Origin: Sweltsa coloradensis | Taxonomy: Eukaryota > Arthropoda > Insecta > Plecoptera > Chloroperlidae | NCBI GenBank assembly: GCA_024449915.1 | Contig: JAMZAV010000027.1 | Coordinates: 124,001 to 188,000, forward strand | Direction of reading: 5' to 3' | DNA length: 64,000 nucleotides | Shown here: piece after piece, positions 10,390 through 23,300 of the stretch | Numbering within the stretch: the first letter of the stretch is position 1 | Layout of the letters: every line of letters starts with the position of its first letter | The notes under the pieces: model-generated | Seen by the model: the letters and a program-made list of their open reading frames with translations, nothing else | Told to the model about the DNA's origin: nothing | The model's database searches: none | Program-made: the position numbers and the translations under genes

Positions 10390-13300
10390 CATTGGCGCTG
10401 AATACATTCAACATGTTATTGTGTGATAACATTGCTACCCGGAAATATTCGCCTTGTTCTTTTGTCTGAGTTTATTATTCGTTGTGCATGGACAAGTATA
10501 CACAGTAAAAAAATAAAAAGGAATTTCAAAAGTATTTTATGGTCTCAGAAAAAATTCTCTGATTTGAATTTTAGAATTTTGTTTCACTTCTAAATATCTG
10601 CAAGTTTCAAATTGGACCGATGGTCTTCATACAAAATTAAAATGTATTAATTATTGTTTTGAGCTTTGCGAGTTTCACCATACGTTATTCTTATTGATTA
10701 TTCTTATCTTATGACTGTTTTGCAACCAGACAAATATTGAGACGATGAGGATATAATGTAATGTAATTAATGAAAAAATGTACTTTGTATACAGTCTGAG
10801 ACATCATGTATAAGCTGGAATAGGATAATTGGATATAATATTGTAATACTGATATATAGGCAAACACATTCGACACTGCATGATCAGTTAAAATTACGGA
10901 GACACGTTGTTTCCATATCCATGCAACGAGGTTAATCTAAACGATCTCTTGGTAATAGTGATTGACGATCAGCACATGAAATATTCAGGCTGAGTGAGAG
11001 AGAGATGAGAAAAGCAATAAAAGTGCGGATGAGAGAGCTAAATACGGACTCCAGACAGCATTGTGTGGAAGGAATTCCCTGATGTCACGTTGCGTAACCA
11101 CTACGCCATATCCAGGCGACTCTAATCACGGACGCGTTGATTGATTAATTAATTGGATTTTAATTCAAGGACAAAGATAGATTACGGTAAGGTTGTATAG
11201 AGGGGGGACATTGAAGATGTCTTAGTTCAAAATAATTATATGATTTTATCAAACGAAACGAAAGAATGTCTAAAATCAAATCAATTTTACCGATACGGAA
11301 ACAGTTATTAATTTGACAATAAGAAAATAAATTAAGGTCTACGAAACCAAATATAATCAGATAAATCGGTTCTTTCATCGAAAAAAATGGCACACAACAA
11401 ATTGGCATTGGCATTTTCCTACCTCTAAACGTAAGTAGGCACTTCTATCATTGAGTATATACTCAATGCTTCTTTGTGTACACGAAGATTAATTTATTTG
11501 ATTTCGTTTCTCCTTTGTAAACCAGTTTTGTTACTAAATATTGTGCATGAATAAATAAATACACATATTTTGGCTACTCGTTCCAGTCATAATATACGCG
11601 AAACAAAATTAAGTTATGGTTTCAAATTGCACTTTTTGTGTAGGCGATGACTGAAATGAAATGGCTCTTTAGTTTAGCTATGGCCATGTTGACCACGGGT
11701 TGTGCATATATTTACATGGTTTCACAGTTTCAAGTAACTAATATTGTTTCAATTGGCGCCATTAAAGTATATTGTAAACCACCCATCGCGACGTAGCCTA
11801 CAACTAAAAGATACATGTTGTGAGACATGTGGTTTTCCAGTGGATGCAAATACCAACAAATCCGAAAGTATGTTCTAATTTATGGCACTCTATATTGACC
11901 TTGGCTTTAAATTAATAAATAGTGTTTACCTTTGAATTGAAAATGCGGTCACAATTAATAAATTAAGTAATTATATTCGAGACGTAGAAGAAGACATATC
12001 CAATTTCTAAAATAAGTTACAACAAACTATCTTTAAGCTATATATATATATCGTCAAAGTGTCATTATTTTTATAACTATAAAAATCCCCCCCCCTTCCC
12101 CTCCCCACAGATTGTCTATATTTTGCATTTTTCTCCAACTTGCCCTACCGCATCGCAAACAACTTTTTCAACATAATCATTAGTGTACATAATACAAAAA
12201 CCACATTCATGTTATTGTTGCTTGGACAAACCAGGTTTTAATGCAGAATGCAGGGATTATTCTGGAACGCTTTAAAGCTCCATCGATTATCCAATGGGGT
12301 TGTAGTTTACACCAGTGTGTCAAGTTAGAATGTCTGCAAGGCACAGTTTTAAAAAATGCTTAATTTTTTAAAATAAGCAAACCGCAAAAGAGCAAATGCG
12401 TAAGAAAGTTGAACAACTTGCTTACGTACGAAAAAGTTGAGTCAAACTACATCTACTTTGAAATGCTTGACTACTACAGTCAACTACGCTTTAATTATAA
12501 AATATATAAAGTTGGCAGGATTTGGAGCATTATTTGCATAATTATCAACATCGATTGGAAAAATTATATTATTAATAATAGTCTTTATTATAACCTTCGA
12601 ATCCTTCTTTAATCAAAGTTCTCTCTGTTCACTCTGCAAAGAACTTAGAAGACAGCTGAAATATCTTGGGCTAAATTCTTTGTGCTTACGTTTCTTTGTG
12701 TACCGGGGCGCTAAGTGCCTTATGCTTACGTCTTACGTTTTTATGTGGATGAGAGTGTTGTGTACTTATTTCCAATAAGTTTGTGTAGGAAACAATTATT
12801 TGAAATGTGAAAATCTTCTCCGATCGCAGCAAGCATAACAACGTTCCAAAAATTTTTTGGGGGCGAAAAGTGGGCCAGGATGTTTGTGAATTTAGGTGGG
12901 TTTACCGATGAAGCGATTTTTAAAATGGTCATCACTTTACAAAAAGTTGGCCCGAGCTCATCCAACCCAAATTCCCCACCTGCAAACGACAACCGTGGGT
13001 TTTCCCAGTAGGTCTAAACGAAGTCTAAGATGTATGTATCAATTATTGAATCCTGTCACGTGCACTAATTGCGATTTGTATCACGACTGCATTGAAGGCT
13101 TCCGTCACGCGTCTCATCAAGGCTATGCAGTCACACACCGTAGTTATAGGACTTACATGGCAAACACAATGTCACGTAACGAAGTAATAAGCACATATTG
13201 TGATTACGTAACTGAAATCGATGATAATGTAGTGTAGGAACAGTGGGGTATTCAAGGTCGGGGATGGGGGCTAGAAACCCTTCTGCAAGGCTTCACAAAC

Positions 13301-13420
13301 ACATTCGATTTATCGTAAGAATCAGCTGATAAATTAATTTTCTTCTAGCGGTTTGATTCATATATGAATTAATATTACAATCAACAAATCATACAAACAA
13401 CACTATTTTCGTTCAATAAA
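10390..13420. other. No gene recognised; one shared dispersed repeat
   Basis: AT-rich sequence without a convincing coding exon. At about 12895-12970 a GATGAAGCGATTTTTAAAA..CCCGAGCTCATCCAAC stretch resembles 57050-57115, so it is probably part of a dispersed repeat. A perfect 20-bp palindrome (CATTGAGTATATACTCAATG) sits at 11449-11468. Confidence 0.45.
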
Positions 13421-13427
13421 GGTATCG

Positions 13428-13865
13428 AGCCGGCGACCTTCCGAACCAGAGCCTTACGCGTTTTGAATGATCTATAAAATAGCTTTGTAGCTTCTGTTCT
13501 CTCTTTCGGGTGTATTAGTAGGTATAAGTTTCAGCTTGTGTCTTCTTCGATCTTGTAAGCTGCTCACAATTAAAATTGATTTAAAATAATAAAGAAACGA
13601 AAACATCGTATTTTTCATTTCTCGACGGAAACCTGACTATCCAGGGAAAATTCACGCCCCTCTTCTGATATCTAACTATTTGGGGTTTGGGTAGTCGGGA
13701 ATGAAATGACCAAGAAATATTTGGAAAGATTGAATCTTTAGAACTCTCATTTATGACTGAAGACACCCAGGAAAAACATTCAATCAAGATTTCTGCTGAC
13801 GACTTTCGAACCGACGACCTCTTGAATCAAAGTCCCGGGCAAAACGCATGAGCTACCCCTGTCAG
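13428..13865 (-). repeat. SINE-like repeat with two tRNA-like heads
   Basis: Minus-strand B-box-like sequences occur at about 13795-13860 (GGTTCGAA preceded by GGGGTAGCTCATGCG) and again at about 13428-13465 (GGCTCGATACC). Between them lies a body with no open frame. Probably one SINE inserted beside another of the same family; ends uncertain. Confidence 0.4.
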
Positions 13866-13875
13866 TTTGATTTTA

Positions 13876-13950
13876 TTGGATGAGCGTAGCGAGCGTAGCG
13901 AGCGGAAGCGAAGACTTCAATTTCACTGACCCCCAAAAAAATTTAGCTCG

Positions 13951-13985
<35 letters not shown>

Positions 13986-14674
13986 TTTTGTCGTCTGTTT
14001 GTTCGCTCGATTCCGGGCAAACGGCATATGCGATCTTGATGAAAATTTGACCGGACCTTCGTTTTCTCTGAACTTAGAGGTGTATTGTTTTTGGGTACAA
14101 TCGAAGAAATATTTCTCATGAATATCGTACTTTTACGATTTTTTTCCGATTTTTAGTGCGATATTTTCGTGACATTTGGGCCGATTCTGACCAAACGGGT
14201 GGGGCTAGAACGTTCATATTTCACATGGACATTAAGATTATGGTGATGTAGTACCTTTTGAAAGAAAAAGTTGAAAAAGTTAGCTAGAATCCATAGAAAT
14301 AAAGGTTTTAATATTAGTTTTTCAATTTTTAGTGCGATATTTTCGTCACATTTGGGCCGATTCTGACCAAACGGGTAGGGCTACAACGTTCAGATTTCAC
14401 ATGGACATTAAGGTTATGGTGATGTAGTACCTTTTGAAAGAAAAAGTTGAAAAAAATAGTCAGAATCTACAGAAATAAAGGTTTTAATATGAGTTTTTTG
14501 AAGTTTATAATACCAATTAACAAATAACAATAGAAACTTGACAACAATCACCTCCACAATGCATTCAAAAAGCACTTGCAAAGGAAAAGTGCAAACAAAC
14601 GCACAAAACGCAAAAAAAACTTACAAAAAAAACGCTCATCCATCAACGCGGCGGGACTTTAGCGTTTTCCTAGT
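13876..14674 (-). mobile_element. ACTAGG-end element, type A, with internal duplication
   Basis: Minus-strand copy: TTGGATGAGCGTAGCGAGCG at the low end is the 3' terminus, and ..GCGGGACTTTAGCGTTTTCCTAGT at the high end is the 5' terminus. A segment of about 170 bp around GATATTTTCGTSACATTTGGG occurs twice in direct order (near 14158 and 14336). The copy at 37617-38424 has the same duplication, so both descend from a duplicated master. Confidence 0.75.
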
Positions 14675-14679
14675 AAATA

Positions 14680-17160
14680 TAATAAAATTATTGTATTGTA
14701 AATCCATATTAAAGTAGACACATACCTATAATCACGGAATATAAATTATCTTGTTTTGGTTCCATTACATTCGGCTCGGACCGCTACAAATCCAAACAAT
14801 AAATGGTTACGCACAGTCATGCTGGACGACAGACATGGTAATTTGAATGTTTTTACACTAGAAATACTGCGTGTTATCTAGGATAAGTCCGCGTCTGAAT
14901 TTGAACTAATATTCAACACATGCCACTGCAAGACACTGTTTGTAAATTTTAAGTTACATAATTGATTCATAAAAATGCATAGGCCAGACCTTTATGCTAC
15001 AGAAAACCATCACACAACTCTATTGTACTTTATTTAAAGCATGATTATTGATTATGCTTAAATGAAACTTTCAAGATAATATTGACTTCTTATATTATAT
15101 AAAATATATTTATTGAACATATTGAAATTAGATAATATAATTAACCTATAGAATTTCCCAAAGCCCAAAGAAACTGGACAAACACATATTTATTCACGAC
15201 TATCAGTGTCAGTCACGAGATTTGAGCAGACAACTTCTATTATTAAAATCTCAAATCTAAGCACATGGCCATCTACCTTAATTAGCAGGACGTGCTCCAC
15301 CGGTATTAATCAATAATTTACCTCCTGCCCCTGACACATAACACGCGACCCGATCCACAAACAAAGCTCTGTCGCTCTGGCCGTGCTAAGTAGGTGTAGG
15401 TAGGTGAAGTAGGTGCAAAGTAGATGTAGGCCTATCTGCCGCGGAGTTGGGCTCTATGCATTGATCACCCTGGTCGATAAAAATAACGGCATATTATTGC
15501 GTTAAAACCTCTTTGAAAAAAGATATTCCATCTGTTCTGAACGTCTCAGGTAGTTATTAAGATGTACTGTAGAAAACACGTATTCAATTAAGATTTTATT
15601 ATAATAATAAGTTAGGTATTTCCAAATATTTAAACAATATAACCGTGCATCCGTGGTGTGAGATAGTGTGCGTACTTTTTATGACAGTTCAGTACATTTT
15701 AGATACATATTTCTCTTCATATGGAATTAATTGATGACTTACAAAATTTTAAAATTGCCCCGTTATAGACTTAACCACATTGTACAAAAAAAAGGAATAA
15801 CATTAATAAGAGCTGTGGTTTTATCATTTTTACAGTTTGATTGAAATACTTCAATCGATATCATTTGAATAGATCCTCCCACAGAGAAACCCAGAGCATT
15901 TTCAATCTATTTGTATAATACGATTCCAGATTTGTTACGTAAGTACACTCGCGTTAACATTCACATTCACGTTATATGAGCTGAGAGCAATCCAACTTCT
16001 CTTCTGGTTTAATCATTTGTCCCTAAATGATTCGTCAATGAACTTTTAAGCTGTTTTTCTATTTCATAATATATGTTATATTTATAAGTTTAATTCAGAT
16101 TAGGAACAGAAAAGATCAAAAGTACCATTGAGTTTGGAACATTTATGATGGATGGTACATCTCAATCGTGCTGCGACCTCCTTTTAATTCAACAACCTGT
16201 GCCAATATTTTTATTTGTAGCAAGGAATACGTGCTAATCTTGCCGGTGAACTTAAATGCCGTTATGACAAGAGCATGGCTACAGGGACGGTAAAATCAGG
16301 CTGAGGAAGTATAGTATGTGCATATCGGCAGAAATACAAAATAAATGTACACTTTATTATGCACAATTAAGAATTCAGTGGCCCAAACCTCTACATTAAT
16401 CCATTAGTCCATCCAATCTTGTTGGAGATTTAAGGAATTGTTTGTTTCTATTTTAGGGTAAGTTTCTTGGATTATGGGCGCGTCAACCGTTAGGTCATAC
16501 TGTTCCACTCTAGCCTAGGGGATATCGATAGGTAAATCCCATGCTGGTCAGAACCAGCCATGGGTAGGTGTAGGAAAGGGGGGGGAGACTCTCACGTCGT
16601 GGTAGTCATCTTCTTTGTCGTTGTAGTTGTCATTGCCGTCGTCGTCGTCGTCGTCGTCAAGGGAAGGGGGAGAGGTCCCAGAGTTGGACCATAATTAGAA
16701 TATAATCATAAGAATCTTATTCGAAGTGAGTTGCGCAGACCGAGTAAAACCCAATTCAAGCAAAAGAATATGCCGTTACCTATTGTACGGTCACTCTCGC
16801 TACTTGCTGAGAACAATGCAACCAAGAAGTTCTGGCACTAAAAACAATAATTCTCATCTATAGCAACTTATTTCCAAGAACTTTTTGCTGACATTGCGAT
16901 GAATATAGCTTTCTGTTTTGCTGTTTAGTATTTGTTTTAGCTTAGACCATTTGTTGCGTTTTATTTCTCAGCAATACAAGATTGTACGCTCACCTATGTA
17001 CTATGTACATTACCGCCTAACAAAAATATCACTATGGTAGAGTCAACATAACTTAATGTTAGCGTAATTCTAACTTTAACGTAGGTGATTAGGTCTATCG
17101 TATCACAATAACATGGTGTTGTCTTTTAGAAACGAGAAAAACCTTTGAAGTAATCAAGTA
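14680..17160. other. No gene recognised upstream of the PTPS gene
   Basis: AT-rich DNA. Only a repeat at 16474-16690 (listed separately) and a short GTAGGTG-rich tract near 15390-15430 stand out. Confidence 0.45.
16474..16690 (+). repeat. Dispersed repeat (CAACCGTTAGGTCATA family)
   Basis: GTCAACCGTTAGGTCATAC..CCACTCTAGCCTAGGGG, then TGGTCAGAACCAGCCA, a CGTCGTCGTC microsatellite and a closing AAGGGAAGGGG. The same blocks occur reversed at 50101-50452 and truncated at 25739-25835; a decayed start is at 17803-17843. Probably a SINE or short non-autonomous element. Confidence 0.6.
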
Positions 17161-17164
17161 TTAT

Positions 17165-17270
17165 TTTGTCGTTGACGGGAATCGATCCCGGGCGTTTCTT
17201 GTTAGTGTTCGTTGTAAAGACTTGACGTTCAAGCTCCGCCCCTGTCACCGAGCTGTTGTCGTAACTGAGA
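17165..17270 (-). repeat. tRNA-derived SINE-like piece
   Basis: On the minus strand a B-box-like GGGATCGATTCCCG follows an A-box-like CTCGGTGACAGGGGCGGAGC. The stems are not those of a functional tRNA. It ends about 100 bp before the PTPS start codon. Confidence 0.45.
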
Positions 17271-17371
17271 ATCTACTACATTCTCATAACGTCAAACGCG
17301 AGCATCGGCGCAGCACACGTCTACGTTCGTAAACCTTATTTTGTTTGTGTCGTTATATTCTTGGCTGTGTT

Positions 17372-20300
17372 ATGTCGCAAGTACCGATTGCATATCTTAC
17401 ACGACGTGAAATATTTAGTGCTTGCCACAGGCTGCACAGGTAAGAGTTCCACTTCCAGGCTATGTTATGAACTACGTGACACTGACAGAATCGTCGACTG
17501 ATACTTGTTGATTCGCCTGTACGCTTTTTATTGATTTCGAACGGAGACGCGGGAAATTTAAAAGGTGAAATACTCCATACAACGCATTTTTGGGGGAAAG
17601 CACACTTTTCTTGTAATTATATTTTCGAAATACATTATTTATTTAATTTTATCACCATAATTTTATTATAGTAGAGGCCTATTGTATAATAGTAGCAACT
17701 GCAAAGTAGGGATAAAGTTAAATTGTAATTTAAAATAGTGCAAATTAATTCATAAGGTATTGTCATTCTGTGTCAAAAGGCGACGACGACGTGAGAAAGT
17801 AGGGCGCTTCAACCGGTTAGATCATATTGCGCCGCCTGTGATATTGAAAGTTGATGAGATGAGTTAATGGTGTGTTTGATGATTATATTGTTTTTTAAGT
17901 GTATAGGGCCTAGGCATAAGAAAATAAAATGATGGTGATGATAGTAACATCAAAACAAAAGTTATTTATTTAATTGGAAATAAATAAATAAAATAAATTT
18001 GTATGATGTAAATTAATTTGAATGAGAAATTTAGAAAGATTATCGCCATTCTTCATATGATTGGAAGAGATCAAATTGGTATACTATTTGGTGCATTCTG
18101 CTAGCATATGATGTACGGTTAAAGGTACAAACTTACGAATAAAAGGAAGAACTTAATTTAAAAAAATAAAATTATGCTACTACGGTAGCATTGTTGTTTC
18201 GCAAAATCTTAGTTGCCATCTCGCTGTATAATTTGAGGAATTATCTTGTTTTCTAGAAAATTTATTTCCAGTAAAGTACGAGTCGTGTATTTTAGTATCA
18301 ATGGACGTTTGGTACGTCAGTCTTTTTGTTACGAAAATTTGCATTGAATGTAAACACTTTAAATTACAGCTAATAAAGGCATATGCACATCAAGCACAAC
18401 GTACTTTGTGGGAAATGCTCAAAGTTTGTAATAGTGAAAGATACGTTCTAAAATAACCGTTTTGTGGTCTTTGTGAACAATTGTTTTATAACTTTCAGGC
18501 TATATTTTAACTTTGCAAGGGTAGCCTATTCAGTATTCACCCATCAAGCCCAGAAAATATAATTTTCATGCCGTTTAATTAGTTATTATTTTACGGGGAA
18601 AGAGACAAAATACCCCTAGATAAATTTTCGAACATAGCTTATATATGGCTAATATAATGGCCAACATTGTTTGTTTATTTTACTGACCAAAATTTACAAT
18701 ATGCACACTACACACTTCAACCAAACTTTAACATGCATTAAAATTAAATGTGTTGTTATTTCACTAGGAAAACGCTTAAGTCCCGCCGCGTTGTTGGATG
18801 AGCGTAATTGGTGCATTGAGCTGCCATTTTGTGTTATGCGGATTTTCTGTTGTTCTGTGAAAAATTAGTACTAAGTACTAAGATTTTTTTAAATTAAATT
18901 AAATTAAATTAAAAACAAACTTTAATTTTAATTTTTTTTTAAATAATCGTATGAATTTTAAAAAATTGAAAAAAAAACGAAAAATTGCGATTTTTATAAG
19001 AAATAGTTATTTGATTGCGCTCAAATTTCACACGAATAAAATAAAATTATTATAAAATTAAGGTTCTGTGAAAAACTCATTACAATCTAAAATAAAGCAT
19101 GTAGGTGTTATAAGTAAAGAATTGTTTAAAAAAAGAAAAAAACCACAAAATTTATCATTTTCATGAAAAAAAATTTTTTGATTCGCGCTCAAATTTCACA
19201 CGGATATCTTAATTCATAAAATTAAGGTTCTGTGAAAAAATCATGAAAATTGGATTAAGCATGTAGGTGTTACAAGGAAAATAAATTTTCAAAAAATCGA
19301 AAAAAATCGTAAATTGCGATTTTCATGAGAAATAATTTTTTGATTGCGCTCAAAAACGTGGCAGTTCTAAGTTCAGAGATTTCGAAGGCCTCCATAAAAT
19401 TTCATCGCAAACGGAGTATCGGTTTAGCCGGAATCGTGCTGACAAACACACAAAAATACAGAAAAAAAGAAGGAAGAAGGAAAGAAAAAAAACATTCCGG
19501 ATTTTTTCTCCAGTGTAGTGAAATGGAATCTTCGCTTCGCTCGCTTCGCTCGCTACGCTCGCTACGCTCATCCAATTATTTTATTTTGTTTTCTGCAACA
19601 ATAATCTTAAATGAGCATACGTTCACTTCAAGGCCTCGTTGAGTACAGTATGTAATAAAAAATGTAGCATAATATATACATAACAGGTGGTTAACCTTGA
19701 TTACTGCCAGTGCCAGGAAAATGTCAGCCTCGACGTAACAGAGATCAAGTGGTATAACAGTACATTCTAAAACAAATTGAAAGAGCTTCGGTTTTATTGT
19801 TCTGCAGCATGCTGTAGCATCGCCTTGTGTGTAATTTAAACAGATAAATAGAAAATATAGCGTAAACAGGTGCGAAATTTTGTAATAATTCATAATGAAA
19901 ACTTGCTAACGATTTAAGACACAAAATGAAAGAATGCTTTCCTGCGTGATTTGGAATATAAGGTTGCATTTTAGTTTTTATTGTGTCGGCTTAAGATTAG
20001 ACTATATTGACATTGATATTGAGTATAGTAGAAACGAAAAAAAATGCTAGGATGAGGTGATGTTTGCAAAGATTTTGTCGTTCTTAATTACCGTACTCAA
20101 GGGTTATTCTTGATCCATTCCAAACTGGTCTGACTGAAGGGTTTCTTGTGAGTTTTGTATACTTCACAACAATTTAGTACCGATTACCTACTTCATTCAT
20201 TAAACTAATGATCAAGAAGCTATGATATTTGCCAGGTGAGACAAAATGTTGCTATTTTGCACATTTCAGTTCGAAAGTAACTCACCTTCTCCCCACTCAC

Positions 20301-23300
20301 CCAAGCCTCTAAATGACATTTTAGGCCCTATACTATATAGAGCATTCATTTTGAAGCGTCGGTCTTATTATACTTATTATTCTTATTTATCTCTCACCAT
20401 ATTTTCGTGGCGGTTGAGTACAGAATCGCCGGGTAATTGTAAATCGTCGAATTTTAGGCAGCAGGTGGAGGAGGAGATTGAGAAAGTGGAAAAATAGCTA
20501 ACACCCGGAAAGCGATTGAAAGTGAGTTTGACACCCAGAAGGAATGTTCGTATCCTCACCAAAAAATGGGTGTACATGTTAGTCAGATCACGGACTTAGT
20601 AACTACGGTCAGATATCTAAATCCCACATTTTAAGACACACTCTTCTTAACTAGTTGTTTGTATATTTTTATAAATTGATTGTTATTGGGCATACCACAG
20701 GATATATATTTAATATAGAGAAAAAGACAATCGCACATACCGAGACAGTTTTCACATTCATATTGCATTTCATGAAAGCTGGGTGACACCTCAAAATCGC
20801 CCTAGCTCTGCTTGCTGTTGAAGGTGCCTGAGTGATATGACATTGGCAATAAATAAATTTATATATTTTTGTAGGATTCCCGCTGTAGGGTATGCACATC
20901 AGATTTAACCGATGTGACCCTCTTCAGGTGACTAACTAGGCATATTGCGGATGGAACAATTGTGAAGGGATATCCGAGGGCTATTTAAGAGGACTCAATC
21001 CCTTGCATTTGCCTTAACGACTGAGGAAAACCTCGGAAAAAACCTTCAGTCAGGATTGCCGGTCTCGACGGGATTCGAACCCGGGATCTCCCGAATCAGA
21101 GTCGAGCGCTCGAGCCAACACTGTCGGTAATGCTGACAACAGTGTCTTTTATACTCAATCCATGCGGTCACTCTTCAACAGAAAGCGTAAGGCACGTGTA
21201 GGTCTATTGTCAATAGCTACTTGAAATGAATCTATGAATATCCCACACAACATACAAGTATAACTTGAAAAAAGTCAACCAAGCATTATACACTCAAAAG
21301 CATCGAGATGTAAAAGAAAGTTCAGGCCTATATAGCTTTCTACACAATGTAAAAATTAAACCACTTCGCCCCGTTGCTGCGTCGTTGCCAAGCTGCCAGG
21401 CAACTTAAGTTTGCAACCATTACTATTATAATGTTTTTTATGTAATAGTGCATGTGGTTAGCTTTAGAAAGTTTATCATACAACTATTCTATTATCCAGG
21501 TGTTACTTAGCTCGTCGCATGCCAAGTTCGAGGCGCTAGTAAATTATTAGTAGGCCGGCCTAAACAGATAGTACACTCAGGTACCTTTCGAGTGGCGTTT
21601 TTGTGCGTTTTCGAGGTGTCGCCCAGTCTTAATAAAATGAGTTATGAATAATAAAACTGTCATAATCAAGACAATTATTTAGGTATAGGTATTGACAAGG
21701 CATGCCAATTAAATAAAAAAATCCGTGAAAATGGATTAAAAAAAACGGCTTTAATGTAGGTAGGCCTATGTCACGTATAGATTAGGTCAAGATAAGCAAT
21801 AACACAATATGCATTCACATGACATACTATAAGATGCTAATTCTATCTGTAGACTATCTTATGTATTCGTTACATTAAATAGACGCAAAGTGCCGTCAGT
21901 GATCGCTCGTACTCGTATGGTTGGGGAGGGACGTCAAGGGACGTGGCTTCGAATCCCGACAGTCTTCAATAGCAATTAGAACACTTTGCCTTATGCAGTC
22001 ATGTTTTACACGATAATATTGTATTGTATGTTTATAAATAAAGTTAATATTCGCTGCTCTTATAAGGAAATTGTTCGGAAGGTTACCTTTCGTCAACTGG
22101 TAGATTACTTAATTTACAGCCTATTATAAGCATTTCGATTTTTTCACAAGATCATTAAATAGATCATTTATTTATAAACTTTCAATACCTATATTTAACC
22201 TGTTCTTGTACCTATATTGTTTTGTTATAATGAAAAATATTTATTTTATTGTTTCAGCCCAAGATTAAATGACGAAGATAATAAGTTAACCTACGGAAAA
22301 TGCAACAATCCCAATGGTCACGGTCATAACTACGTTGGTAAGAAATTTGAAATCAAAATTATGACATCAAATCTGCTAAAACGCTTTCATTACTAAGGTA
22401 CCGGTACTAAACACAACTGCCAACCCGATGTGAAACATAAATGCTCCTCCAAATGTTAATTGCCATTTACCAACAAGGTTTCTGATAATTACTTTACAAA
22501 AAAACTAACAGAGACAGTAATCAATAATTAGGTAAGGTAGCGCTCTTCTGTCCGGCCGTCCGTCTGTGTTTCACGTCTTACGATAAAAATCGAATGTGAT
22601 AATATCCGATAGACTTGCGTTTTTTGTTTACACTGCCGTTCATCAAAGATAACACAGATTCTAGGAGTCAGGGAGGCGGGGCTAGCGCACCCGAAAGGAT
22701 ATCTACAAACCCGGCACCTCCACCAAACACAGATTCTAGGAGTCAGGGAGGCGGGGCTAGCGCACCCGAAAGGATATTACAAACCCGGCACTTCCACCAA
22801 ACACAGATTCTAGGAGTCAGGGAGGCGGGGCTAGCGCACCCGAAAGGATATTACAAACCCGGCACCTCCACCAAACACAGTTTCTCGTTGTTGTTTGGGC
22901 TGTGCAGAAACGGAAATAAGATTTTTGTTGGTCTTTCGTGTTTTCGATCAGAAACTTGATTTCGACGTGTTAACTTAAATTTAATTGAGAATTGAGAAAT
23001 ATATTTTATATTAGTATAAGTACATTAAAAAAAAATGCAAAATCCATGAAATGAGGGGGGGGGGGGGGTTAAAATCACATTCGAACCCTCGTGCCGATTG
23101 CATATCATGCAACAACATTGAAGCTTCCAAGGTTGGCATGTATAACAGTTATATTGACCCGGCACCGGGGCTAAAAACCCCAAAAATTATTTTTTACCAC
23201 GTGATCTATAGCACAATACTACACTTAAATGACCGTTTAAAAAATTATATCTTGTACTGTGATTTAACACGAATTTTTTAATTTTTTTGATCCAGAAATT

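Noticed and set aside
12896..13237. 113-codon plus-strand frame
   Set aside because: Its first part lies in a dispersed repeat shared with 57050-57115, and the rest has no recognisable domain or splice sites.
21060..21135. Functional tRNA gene with B box GGGTTCGAATCCC
   Set aside because: The anticodon arm does not fold and the sequence continues into a body also seen at two other sites, so it is a SINE head.
22615..22959. 114-codon plus-strand frame with [11 protein letters not shown] repeats
   Set aside because: Translation of three copies of a 75-bp tandem repeat; no other coding evidence.
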